From JAYWXI01 sp036016955 (GTDB lineage Bacteria > Bacteroidota > Bacteroidia > Flavobacteriales > Weeksellaceae), in the NCBI RefSeq assembly GCF_036016955.1, contig NZ_JAYWXI010000004.1, positions 62,001-126,000 of the forward strand: a stretch of 64,000 bases of DNA, read 5' to 3'. The notes under the pieces were generated by a model. The model was not told the DNA's origin. It did no database searches and saw nothing but the letters and a program-made list of their open reading frames with translations. Of this stretch, positions 49,766 to 57,852 are shown in pieces. Both the position numbers and the translations under genes were made by a program. The first letter of the stretch is position 1, and each line of letters starts with the position of its first letter.

Positions 49766-50650
49766 ATGGCACAAATTCTTGACGGACTAAAGCTCTCCAA
49801 CGAGATCAAACAAGAAATCAAAAACGACGTGGAAAAAATAAAGGCTTCCGGGAAACGCGTCCCCCACCTTGCCGCCATTTTGGTCGGTAACAACGGCGCA
49901 AGTAAAGCCTACGTGAATTCCAAGGTCAAAGACTGTGCAGAAGTAGGCTTCCGATCATCGCTTATTAAATTTCCGAGTACCGCCTCCGAAGCCGAACTAT
50001 TGGAAAAAATAGAAGAACTCAACAACGATCCCGAGATTGACGGCTTTATCGTCCAACTTCCTCTCCCAAAACAAATGGATCAGGAAAAGGTCATCATGGC
50101 CATTAATTCCCACAAGGATGTTGACGGTTTTCACCCCGAAAATTTCGGAAGAATGGCTTTGGAAATGTCCACCTTTCTCCCGGCAACCCCTTTCGGCATT
50201 CTAACCCTTTTGGAGCGCTATAACATCGAAACCAAAGGAAAACATTGTGTCATCATCGGACGAAGCCGTATCGTAGGACGCCCCATGAGCATCCTAATGG
50301 GAAGAAAAGACTTCCCTGGCAACGCGACCGTAACTCTAACCCACAGCTACACGCCCCACATCGAAGAATTTACCAAAAGTGCCGACATCGTAATCACGGC
50401 CTTGGGCGATCCTCATTTTCTCAAGGGAGACATGATTAAGGAAGGTGCCGTGGTCATCGACGTGGGCATCACCCGAGTGGAGGACCATAGTGAAAAAGGC
50501 TACCATTTGGCCGGTGACGTCGATTTTGAAAGCTGTGCCCAAAAAGCAAGCTGGATTACTCCCGTTCCCGGCGGCGTAGGCCCCATGACCCGTGCCATGC
50601 TAATGAAAAACACCCTATTGGCTTACAAGCATACCATCTATAAAGACTAA
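49766..50650 (+). CDS. folD: Methylenetetrahydrofolate dehydrogenase / cyclohydrolase
   Basis: FolD interconverts 5,10-methylene- and 10-formyl-tetrahydrofolate, supplying one-carbon units for purines and formyl-Met. The 294-residue product has the active-site motif YVNSKVKDCAEVGF with the catalytic Lys, DGFIVQLPLPKQMDQEKV, the NADP-binding GRSRIVGRPMSILM, and the signature TPVPGGVGPMTRAMLM. It sits 23 bp after pgi and directly abuts queE. Confidence 0.97.
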   Translation: MAQILDGLKLSNEIKQEIKNDVEKIKASGKRVPHLAAILVGNNGASKAYVNSKVKDCAEVGFRSSLIKFPSTASEAELLEKIEELNNDPEIDGFIVQLPLPKQMDQEKVIMAINSHKDVDGFHPENFGRMALEMSTFLPATPFGILTLLERYNIETKGKHCVIIGRSRIVGRPMSILMGRKDFPGNATVTLTHSYTPHIEEFTKSADIVITALGDPHFLKGDMIKEGAVVIDVGITRVEDHSEKGYHLAGDVDFESCAQKASWITPVPGGVGPMTRAMLMKNTLLAYKHTIYKD

Positions 50651-51280
50651 ATGACAGAAGAACAAAACTTATTACTAAAAGAAGGAAAAATGCTCCCCGT
50701 CATGGAGCATTTTTACACCCTGCAAGGCGAAGGTCACCATACGGGAAAGGCTGCCTATTTCATCCGCTTGGGCGGCTGTGATGTGGGTTGCCACTGGTGC
50801 GACGTGAAAGAAAGCTGGAACCCTGACCTTCACCCTCTCATGGACGTCGAAAACATTGCCCAAACCGCGGCAAAACACAGTAAAACCATTGTTTTGACCG
50901 GAGGAGAACCCCTCATGTGGAATTTAGACATCCTGACAGGAAAACTCAAGGATTTAGGATGCCAAATCCATATCGAAACGTCTGGAGCCTACCCCATGAG
51001 CGGTCATTTGGATTGGATTACACTCTCTCCCAAAAAAACAGGACTCCCTTTAGAGGCTATTTACGAGAAAGCCAACGAGTTAAAAGTGATTATTTTCAAT
51101 AACCACGATTTTCGTTTTGCCGAAGAACAAGCCGCTAAAGTCGCTCCTGATTGTCGCCTTTACCTTCAGAGCGAATGGAGCAAACGGGAGGAAATGTATC
51201 CCAAAATCACAGATTTCATTCTGGAAAATCCCCGGTGGCAAGCCTCCGTCCAAACCCATAAATACCTCAACATCCCCTAA
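50651..51280 (+). CDS. queE: 7-carboxy-7-deazaguanine synthase
   Basis: QueE is a radical SAM enzyme that contracts a ring to form 7-carboxy-7-deazaguanine in queuosine synthesis. The 209-residue product is of the small type. It has the cluster motif CDVGCHWCDV (Cx3Cx2C), the substrate region HFYTLQGEGHHTGKAAYFIR and LTGGEPLMW. Translation starts immediately after the folD stop, so the genes are likely coupled. Other queuosine genes are not in the window. Confidence 0.95.
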   Translation: MTEEQNLLLKEGKMLPVMEHFYTLQGEGHHTGKAAYFIRLGGCDVGCHWCDVKESWNPDLHPLMDVENIAQTAAKHSKTIVLTGGEPLMWNLDILTGKLKDLGCQIHIETSGAYPMSGHLDWITLSPKKTGLPLEAIYEKANELKVIIFNNHDFRFAEEQAAKVAPDCRLYLQSEWSKREEMYPKITDFILENPRWQASVQTHKYLNIP

Positions 51281-51294
51281 GTTCCGACAAAAAA

Positions 51295-52659
51295 ATGCAG
51301 CAGTTACGGTATTCTAAACACATCAAATCCGTCTTTATCCTATTGGATTCAATCGTTTTTACTGCTGTTTTTTTGTTTTTTTATTTCAGGGATTCTTCCT
51401 CTCCGCTCATCTTGAAGCACCACGAAAAAGACCTTATCATTTTCGGGCTGCTCCTGATTTTTTGGTTTCTGCTAAGTGGAAGAACAAAACTATACGCCGT
51501 CCAACGAAACCTCACCTATACCTTGTATATGGAAAGGTTTGCCTCCCACATGATTCTCTTCGGACTTTCGCTTTTTTTACTGGCCAAAGTCCTGGACAGC
51601 GAATTTATGAAGGAAGACAAAAAAACCTTTGTTCTGAGCTTGTTTGGCTCGCTGCTCTTAGTAAAATCTTTGCTCTTTTTTTTGGTTAAATATGCCCGAA
51701 GCAAGGGGTTCAACCACCGTAATGTCATGCTTCTTCACGAGGAAGGAAGTTTGGCCGTTTTGCAAAACATCCTACGCTCAAGAAAAGACTATGGTTATAA
51801 AATTCATTCTTTCGACGGCGATTCGAAAGATCTGGAGGCTTTAAAAAAATTTTGGAACGACAAAGGCATCCATACCGTTTTTCTACCCGCTCAAAGTTCC
51901 GACAAATCATACGAGACTCAACTTCTCGAAGCCGCCGAGGCCCAACAGGTGAAAGTCATCCTGGTTCCGGAAATGGTGTCCAACGGTATTTTTTCATACG
52001 AAATTTCCCACGTGGAAACCCTGCCCGTCCTAATCCCCGCCCATTACCCTTTGGATGAATTCGGAAACCGACTATTGAAACGCATTGCCGACCTCTTTCT
52101 TTCTCTGTTTTTTTTAATCGCAATCGCTTCTTGGCTTTTCCCTCTCATCGCCATCCTAATCAAAATAAGCAGTAAGGGGCCCGTTTTTTTCATCCAGAAA
52201 CGGTACGGCTACAAAAACCGGATTTTCAACTGCATCAAATTCCGAACGATGAAAATCAACACCGAATGCAGCCGACGCACCACCCTTAAAAACGACGAGC
52301 GAATCACTCCCATCGGACGATTCCTAAGGCAAACCAGTCTGGATGAAACCCCGCAATTCCTAAACGTCCTCTTTGGACAAATGGCCGTAGTCGGCCCCAG
52401 ACCCCACATGTTAGCCGTTGACGAACACTATAAAAAGAAAATCCGAAAATACGCCTTGCGCAGCCGGGCCAAACCCGGAATCACAGGACTTGCCCAAGTC
52501 AACGGCCTCCGAGGCGAAAAAGCCAACATGATGCTGGAAATGAAAAAACGCATTTTGGCCGATGCTTTTTACATCAAAAACTGGAGCCTCAGCTTAGACG
52601 CCATTATTCTATTCAAAACCCTGATTCTATTGATTAAGGGCGACAAAAATGCCATATAG
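51295..52659 (+). CDS. Polyprenyl glycosylphosphotransferase (sugar transferase)
   Basis: A 454-residue membrane enzyme that moves a sugar-1-phosphate to undecaprenyl phosphate, the first step in making a surface polysaccharide. Four N-terminal membrane segments (about residues 10-115) precede a Rossmann-like linker domain and one more helix. The C-terminal catalytic domain has GPVFFIQKRYGYKNRIFNCI, KFRTMKIN, RFLRQTSLDETPQFLNVLFG and VVGPRPHM. It follows queE by 14 bp, but functionally it fits better with the flippase and glycosyltransferase at 36920-39278. Confidence 0.92.
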   Translation: MQQLRYSKHIKSVFILLDSIVFTAVFLFFYFRDSSSPLILKHHEKDLIIFGLLLIFWFLLSGRTKLYAVQRNLTYTLYMERFASHMILFGLSLFLLAKVLDSEFMKEDKKTFVLSLFGSLLLVKSLLFFLVKYARSKGFNHRNVMLLHEEGSLAVLQNILRSRKDYGYKIHSFDGDSKDLEALKKFWNDKGIHTVFLPAQSSDKSYETQLLEAAEAQQVKVILVPEMVSNGIFSYEISHVETLPVLIPAHYPLDEFGNRLLKRIADLFLSLFFLIAIASWLFPLIAILIKISSKGPVFFIQKRYGYKNRIFNCIKFRTMKINTECSRRTTLKNDERITPIGRFLRQTSLDETPQFLNVLFGQMAVVGPRPHMLAVDEHYKKKIRKYALRSRAKPGITGLAQVNGLRGEKANMMLEMKKRILADAFYIKNWSLSLDAIILFKTLILLIKGDKNAI

Positions 52660-52675
52660 AAAACACGTCTTAAAA

Positions 52676-52683
52676 TATATTTG
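52676..52683 (+). promoter_or_regulatory. -7 box of the mlaEF operon
   Basis: TATATTTG matches TAnnTTTG, 14 bases before the permease ATG. No -33 element at normal spacing. Confidence 0.45.
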
Positions 52684-52697
52684 CGTACTTTCGCACC

Positions 52698-53450
52698 ATG
52701 ATTAGAAAATTTCTGACCGCCTTAGGAGAGTACTTCCTTCTTATGGGAAAAGCCATCCGACATCCGCAAAAGAGAGCCGTCTTTTGGAAACTCCTTATGC
52801 GTGAAATTAACGACCTTGGCGTTAATTCTTTCGGGCTGGTGATTTTTACCTCCATCTTCGTGGGAGCCGTTGTGGCCATCCAAATGTATAACAACTTCAA
52901 TGCGTCGTCCTTTCCGATTCCCAATAACTTCGTGGGATACGCCACCAAAGCCGTATTGATTTTAGAATTTTCTCCAACAATTATCAGCCTCATCCTTGCC
53001 GGCAAAGTAGGATCGTACATCGCTTCCAGCATCGGTTCGATGAGGGTCTCCGAACAAATTGACGCATTAGACATCATGGGGGTTAATTCGCCTAATTTTT
53101 TAATCCTTCCCAAAATATTAGCTTGCGTCGTGTTTAACCCTCTGCTTATTGCTTTAAGTATCGTCGTAGGCATCGGAGGAGGCTATTTGGCCGGCGAACT
53201 AACCGGAAACTGGACCTCCGCCGAATACATCACGGGAATCCAAATGTATATGCCTAATTTGTTCTACTACTACGCGTTTGTCAAAACCCTGGTCTTCGCC
53301 TTTATCATTGCGACCGTTCCTTCTTATTTTGGCTATAACGTGAACGGCGGCTCTTTGGAAGTCGGACGCGCCAGCACCCAGGCCGTCGTGTGGACCATGG
53401 TATTTATCATCATCTCGGAACTTATTCTTACCCAACTCATCCTCAGCTAA
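52698..53450 (+). CDS. mlaE: MlaE-family lipid ABC transporter permease
   Basis: A 250-residue inner membrane permease of the MCE transport system. It shows about five hydrophobic segments and the MlaE-type amphipathic N-terminus (FLTALGEYFLLMGKAIRHPQ). Conserved parts include FTSIFVGAVVAIQMYNNF, GKVGSYIASSIGSMRVSEQI and DALDIMGVNSPNFLILPKIL. Its stop overlaps the start of mlaF (TAATG), so the two are translationally coupled. The MCE partner is encoded at 42067-43005. Confidence 0.94.
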   Translation: MIRKFLTALGEYFLLMGKAIRHPQKRAVFWKLLMREINDLGVNSFGLVIFTSIFVGAVVAIQMYNNFNASSFPIPNNFVGYATKAVLILEFSPTIISLILAGKVGSYIASSIGSMRVSEQIDALDIMGVNSPNFLILPKILACVVFNPLLIALSIVVGIGGGYLAGELTGNWTSAEYITGIQMYMPNLFYYYAFVKTLVFAFIIATVPSYFGYNVNGGSLEVGRASTQAVVWTMVFIIISELILTQLILS

Positions 53451-54259
53451 TGATTGAAGTTAAAAACCTTACCAAACGTTTTGACCAACAAGAAGTCCTC
53501 AAAGGCCTCAGCACAACCTTTGAAACAGGAAAAGTCAATTTGATCATCGGGCAGAGTGGCTCGGGGAAAACCGTATTTTTGAAATCCCTACTCAATGTAC
53601 ACGAACCCACCAGCGGAAGCATTCTGTTCGACGGAAGAGATATTACCAAAATGAACCGCGAAGAAAAGCAAAGCCTGCGCTCCGAAATCGGAACCGTATT
53701 TCAGGGCAGTGCCCTTTTCGACTCTCTAACAGTGGAAGAAAACATCACCTTCCCGCTGGATATGTTCACCAACCTGACTTTTCGGGAAAAAAAACGAAGA
53801 GCCTTTGAAGTGATGGGAAGAGTGCATCTGGAAAACGCTCAAAACAAATTCCCCGCAGAAATTTCCGGAGGAATGCAAAAACGGGTGGCCATTGCCCGAG
53901 CCATCGTCAATAACCCCAAATACCTTTTCTGCGACGAACCCAATTCCGGGCTGGACCCCTACACTTCCAACGTGATCGACGACCTGATCTTGGAAATTAC
54001 GAAAGAATACAACACCACCACCATCATCAATACCCACGACATGAATTCGGTAATGACCATCGGTGAAAAAATCGTATATCTGAGAAAAGGATTACTGGAA
54101 TGGGAAGGAAATAAAAACAACGTAATCACGGCAGACAATAATCACCTTGTGGATTTTATTTATTCGTCAGAACTCTTCAAAGAGCTAAGAGAATATTTCC
54201 TAAAAACGAAAAAAACATCAATCGACAATATTGCTTCAACGCCCGATGAAACACTATAA
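53450..54259 (+). CDS. mlaF: MlaF-family lipid ABC transporter ATPase
   Basis: A 269-residue ATPase that powers the MlaE permease. Motifs are complete: Walker A GQSGSGKTVFLKS, Q-loop VFQGSALFDSLTV, signature EISGGMQKRVAIARAI, and Walker B YLFCDEPNSGLDP followed by the H-loop NTHDMNSV. I start at ATG 53450 (MIEVKNLTKRFDQQ), which overlaps the mlaE stop; a longer frame from 53390 would run into mlaE. The 3' end overlaps the next gene by 14 bp. Confidence 0.95.
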   Translation: MIEVKNLTKRFDQQEVLKGLSTTFETGKVNLIIGQSGSGKTVFLKSLLNVHEPTSGSILFDGRDITKMNREEKQSLRSEIGTVFQGSALFDSLTVEENITFPLDMFTNLTFREKKRRAFEVMGRVHLENAQNKFPAEISGGMQKRVAIARAIVNNPKYLFCDEPNSGLDPYTSNVIDDLILEITKEYNTTTIINTHDMNSVMTIGEKIVYLRKGLLEWEGNKNNVITADNNHLVDFIYSSELFKELREYFLKTKKTSIDNIASTPDETL

Positions 54260-54881
54260 ATTTCTTGGCTTTATCGCTTTAGGCATCGCCATTTCGACAA
54301 CCGCCCAAGTTTCCGTAGCCGTCAAAGCCAATGCCTTGCTGCCTTCGGCAGATGGCAAATGGAAAAACCTCTCCGAAACTTTGGGAACCGCCTATACCGA
54401 AAAAGGGAAAAACAATATCGGCTACAACATCGGCCTCTCGGCAAAAATTAAAATTTCCCCTTCCTTCTTTCTCATGCCGGAAGCTTATTACACCACATCC
54501 AACAGCAAATTCACGGAACCGTTAACCAACACCACGTTGGAAGCCCTAAGCAACCGAGTGGATGTACCAATACTGGTTGGCACCCCTCTAATCGGAAATT
54601 ATTTGGAGATTGTTGCCGGTCCCGTAGCAAGCTACAAACTAAGTAAGGAGAACAAATACAACGATTTTAAAGAAAAAGCAAAAAGCCAATTTACCGTAGG
54701 GTATCAATTTGGCGCCCAAATCCAAGTGGATAAAGTCCTCTTCAATGCTCGTTACGAAGGGGCCTTCCAGCAAGACCAACGCGAATACATTAATACGGCC
54801 ATAGCCAAACAATCCGATTACGTCATAAGGTACGATAACCGCCAAAGCCTTATCTGGATAGGTATCGGTTACCAACTTTAA
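54246..54881 (+). CDS. Outer membrane beta-barrel protein in the mlaEF operon
   Basis: A 211-residue protein read from ATG 54246 (MKHYKFLGFIALGIA), with a signal peptide ending near TTAQ. The mature part has alternating strands like a small porin-family barrel (IGYNIGLSAKIKISPSFFLM, TVGYQFGAQIQVDKVLFNAR) and a terminal strand LIWIGIGYQL. Its start overlaps the mlaF end by 14 bp, so it is expressed with the lipid transporter; an outer-membrane role in that pathway is plausible but untested. Confidence 0.82.
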   Translation: MKHYKFLGFIALGIAISTTAQVSVAVKANALLPSADGKWKNLSETLGTAYTEKGKNNIGYNIGLSAKIKISPSFFLMPEAYYTTSNSKFTEPLTNTTLEALSNRVDVPILVGTPLIGNYLEIVAGPVASYKLSKENKYNDFKEKAKSQFTVGYQFGAQIQVDKVLFNARYEGAFQQDQREYINTAIAKQSDYVIRYDNRQSLIWIGIGYQL

Positions 54882-54887
54882 ACCAAC

Positions 54888-54918
54888 AAAAAAACACCCT
54901 AAAAAGGGTGTTTTTTTT
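54888..54918. terminator. Bidirectional terminator between the mlaEF operon and 54917-55225
   Basis: Perfect arms AAAAACACCCT / AGGGTGTTTTT with a 4-base loop and T-runs on both strands. Confidence 0.9.
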
Positions 54919-55225
54919 ATTCCAAAGGAGGGTCGGAAGGAGGATGAAGCTGCTGACGAGCCAAATCGGCCGCTTGCTTTTCCAACGCCACTTTTTCCTT
55001 TTGAAGCTGCTTATACACTCTTCTCTTTTCCGCCTCTTTTATTGCCGCCCCCTTGCTGACATACCCCACAATACCACCAATAATCAACCCAATCCCGATG
55101 CCTGCCGTAATCCCCATCAAACTCACCGGTTCAAACAGATGGATAAAACGAAAATCCGGCATCATGTAATAAAGAAGAAAGGCTAAAGCCAGCAATATAG
55201 AGCCTATCAAAGTAAGATTTTTCAT
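54917..55225 (-). CDS. Small membrane protein with coiled-coil tail
   Basis: A 102-residue protein with two hydrophobic segments (LTLIGSILLALAFLLYYMM and MGITAGIGIGLIIGGIVGYV, the second Gly-rich) and a charged helical tail (AEKRRVYKQLQKEKVALEKQ) ending in HPPSDPPLE. No family recognised. The start is the ATG at 55225; a TTG three codons upstream is a poor alternative. It stands alone between the mlaEF operon and the M48 protease gene. Confidence 0.72.
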   Translation of the reverse strand: MKNLTLIGSILLALAFLLYYMMPDFRFIHLFEPVSLMGITAGIGIGLIIGGIVGYVSKGAAIKEAEKRRVYKQLQKEKVALEKQAADLARQQLHPPSDPPLE

Positions 55226-55317
55226 AACAGTCAAAAATTTAATAAAAAAACCTTCCCAAATTTAATAAAAAAAATTCGGAAAGGTCGGTCTGAGATTTTT
55301 AGATTAAAAACGCCGGA

Positions 55318-56124
55318 TTAGAGCTTCCCCCCTGCCGCTTTATAGTAGTCTAAAGCCTTTGGCAAATGCTTCTCTATATCGGCTCTTCGAGATTCTGGGC
55401 TAGGATGGGTTGATAGAAACTCCGGCGGACGGCTTCCCGTACTGCTGCTCTCCATACGGTGCCAAAACGGTTGTGCCCCTCGGGGATCATACCCGGCCAT
55501 CGCCATAATATAAAGCCCCATTTGATCGGCCTCCAATTCCTGATTCCGTCCATAAGCCAACAAAACCCCCTGAGCTCCTAGCGGATAAAGTTGAGAAAAA
55601 ACCGTCGCCCACGTACGGTTGGAAATCGCTCCGCCAAGAATCGCCCCACCGTATTGAGCCATCATAGCTTGGGAAATTCTTTCGTTACCATGTCCCGCCA
55701 AGGCATGCGAGATTTCGTGCCCCAAAACCACAGCCAATCCGTTTTCATTTTGGGTAATTGGTAAAATCCCCGTGTACACGGCAACTTTCCCTCCCGGCAT
55801 ACACCAAGCGTTCGCCACATTTTCCTCCAGCAAATTAAATTCCCATTGGAAAGAAGCCAAATCATTCCCCCGCCCAATGCTCTGATAATAATTAGAAGCC
55901 GCATTCTGAAGGCGAAGCCCCACGTTCTTAACTTGGTTGGCCGCCGTCGTTCCCTTGATAACCTTGGCTTTGGATAAGGCTTCCTGATATTGCTGAACCG
56001 CCGAAGAAGCAATCTGCGCATCGCTAACCAGCTGAACCGAACGTCTACCGGTAATCGGATTAGTCGCGCAAGCCATCATGGTAACCGAAACCACACCGAG
56101 GCTTAGAAGGTTTTTAATTGTCAT
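55318..56124 (-). CDS. M48-family metalloprotease lipoprotein
   Basis: A periplasmic zinc protease of the YggG/BepA type that acts in outer membrane quality control. From the ATG at 56124 (MTIKNLLSLGVVSV) it has 268 residues and a lipoprotein signal ending in TMMAC. The zinc site is HEISHALAGH, with a third ligand in QELEADQMGLYIM, and the GYDPRGAQPFW segment follows. An in-frame upstream start at 56211 would precede the promoter (56148-56177), so it is not used. Confidence 0.93.
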   Translation of the reverse strand: MTIKNLLSLGVVSVTMMACATNPITGRRSVQLVSDAQIASSAVQQYQEALSKAKVIKGTTAANQVKNVGLRLQNAASNYYQSIGRGNDLASFQWEFNLLEENVANAWCMPGGKVAVYTGILPITQNENGLAVVLGHEISHALAGHGNERISQAMMAQYGGAILGGAISNRTWATVFSQLYPLGAQGVLLAYGRNQELEADQMGLYIMAMAGYDPRGAQPFWHRMESSSTGSRPPEFLSTHPSPESRRADIEKHLPKALDYYKAAGGKL

Positions 56125-56147
56125 AGTAAATGTTAGTTTAATTGTGT

Positions 56148-56177
56148 CAAAGATACCAAAAACAATTTCCATTCCAA
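56148..56177 (-). promoter_or_regulatory. Promoter of the M48 lipoprotein gene
   Basis: On the minus strand: -33 TTG (56175-56177), a 19-bp spacer and -7 TATCTTTG (56148-56155). Full match to the Bacteroidota consensus. Confidence 0.65.
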
Positions 56178-56287
56178 CCCCATTAATTTCATTTATAAAA
56201 TTTGCCCCCACAAATACAAAATCCCTACCTTCCTGCTCTAAACCTTTTACGAATCTGTCTACAAAAAAATAATAAAATTTTTAATCT

Positions 56288-56295
56288 TAAATTTG
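56288..56295 (+). promoter_or_regulatory. -7 box of the DUF4251 gene
   Basis: TAAATTTG matches TAnnTTTG, 28 bases before the ATG at 56324. Confidence 0.45.
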
Positions 56296-56323
56296 AGGGT
56301 TCAACCCCTCAATTTTTAATGCA

Positions 56324-56869
56324 ATGAAAACCCTTTTGTCCTCGTTTTTATTTTGGTGTTCGTTCGTCTTTATGCTCTCCTGCAGCAGCCAAAGCTATCT
56401 GGATCCCCAAACCGTTGAGTCGCTCGTTGAAAAACAACAATTTACCTTCATGGCCAGACGAGCCCTTCCCACCAACTACGAAGCCGTAAATGCCCTCAAC
56501 CATTTGCCCGGCGCTACCCCCAATCGGCTGTTGGATTTGGATTACGGCTACTCCATCGTGCTAAAAGAAAACACCCTTGAGGTTACCTTACCCTACTACG
56601 GACGACGTTTCTTCCCCGCTTCCGATCCCAACCAAAACAGTTTTCGCTTTCGCTCGGAAAAATTCACGGTGGAACGCTCAATCGGTAAAAAAGGAAAAAA
56701 AATACTCCTCATCCGCCCTCAGGACCGCCAATACGTCCAAAGAATCATCATCGAAATCCACCCCAACGGCTCGGCTTTCACCTCCATAGAGGCCTCGGAC
56801 CGCCAACCCATCTCTTACGACGGCTATCTCATGGCCAATGAAGAAAACAAAAACCGCTCATCCGAATAG
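56324..56869 (+). CDS. DUF4251-family lipoprotein
   Basis: A 181-residue lipoprotein (signal MKTLLSSFLFWCSFVFMLSC, Cys20) with a DUF4251 domain, seen in FTFMARRALPTNYEAVNAL, LDLDYGYSIVLKENTLEVTL and PYYGRRFFPAS. The family is found in Bacteroidota and has no known function. The 3' end overlaps meaB on the other strand by 12 bp (56858-56869); the two converge without room for a separate terminator. Confidence 0.88.
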   Translation: MKTLLSSFLFWCSFVFMLSCSSQSYLDPQTVESLVEKQQFTFMARRALPTNYEAVNALNHLPGATPNRLLDLDYGYSIVLKENTLEVTLPYYGRRFFPASDPNQNSFRFRSEKFTVERSIGKKGKKILLIRPQDRQYVQRIIIEIHPNGSAFTSIEASDRQPISYDGYLMANEENKNRSSE

Positions 56870-57835
56870 TTTATCGACAAAACGCTTGGCTTCCGTACTG
56901 GGATTCGCCTCCAAGCCGGAAACTTTCCGCCTCAAATTTTCCCACACCCCGCCAAATTCACTCTGAGAACGAGTGCGTTGCAAAAGATATTCCCTCACCC
57001 AATAATCAAACCTTTTCTCCGCCTGCTGCCGACGCACTTGGTCAAAACGGCCTCCAGCCACCTTGAAACGGACAAAATCCTCAATCTTACCATACACCTC
57101 TTCGAGCCCCAAGCCATAAAGCGCCGACCCCATCAAAACCGGAACCTTCCAGCCTTCCTCCTTCGAAGGGAGAAACTGAAGCGCTCGCGTCAATTCCTGC
57201 CTGATCTGAAGAGCCTTCTGCCGATGCTCTTCCTCAACTTTATTGATGAAAATCACATCCACCATCTCCATAATTCCCCGCTTAATACCTTGCAGTTCAT
57301 CCCCTCCTCCCATAATTTTCAAAAACAGAAAAACATCCGAAATATCCGCCACCAAAACCTCACTCTGCCCCACCCCCACCGTTTCAATCAAGATATAATC
57401 GTACCCCGCCGCTTCGCAAACCAACATCGTCTCAAACGTCGTATTGGCAACCCCTCCCAAAAATCCCGAACTCGGCGAAGGACGTATAAAGGCATTTTCA
57501 TCTTTCGCTAAAGCCTCCATCCGTGTTTTATCTCCCAAAATAGAACCCTTGCTAAGCGATGAACTGGGATCAATCGCCAAAACCGCCACCCGTTTTCCCT
57601 TAGCAATCACCAGTTTTCCGAAATGCTCAATAAACGTCGACTTCCCCGCCCCAGGAACACCCGTCACCCCTATCCGAACGGAATTCCCCGTATAAGGCAT
57701 TAAGGCCTCCAACAACTCTTCCGCCTGCAAACGATGCTCCCGTTTCTTGCTTTCCACCAAAGTAATCGCCTTCCCAAGCAACCGTTTATTGCCCGAAAGA
57801 ACCCCTTCAACCAACTGAGAAGTAGAAATTTTCAT
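56858..57835 (-). CDS. meaB: Methylmalonyl-CoA mutase-associated GTPase MeaB
   Basis: MeaB is a G3E GTPase that protects and loads cobalamin-dependent methylmalonyl-CoA mutase. The 325-residue product has the P-loop GVPGAGKST, the switch region DPSSSLSKGSILGDKTRM and ETVGVGQSEV. The guanine-specificity motif is NKVE (residues 198-201) rather than NKxD. The mutase subunits are not in the window. A dipeptide epimerase gene lies 17 bp upstream and a DUF4251 gene overlaps its 3' end. Confidence 0.95.
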   Translation of the reverse strand: MKISTSQLVEGVLSGNKRLLGKAITLVESKKREHRLQAEELLEALMPYTGNSVRIGVTGVPGAGKSTFIEHFGKLVIAKGKRVAVLAIDPSSSLSKGSILGDKTRMEALAKDENAFIRPSPSSGFLGGVANTTFETMLVCEAAGYDYILIETVGVGQSEVLVADISDVFLFLKIMGGGDELQGIKRGIMEMVDVIFINKVEEEHRQKALQIRQELTRALQFLPSKEEGWKVPVLMGSALYGLGLEEVYGKIEDFVRFKVAGGRFDQVRRQQAEKRFDYWVREYLLQRTRSQSEFGGVWENLRRKVSGLEANPSTEAKRFVDKLFG

Positions 57836-57852
57836 CCCTCCAAAAATACGAA

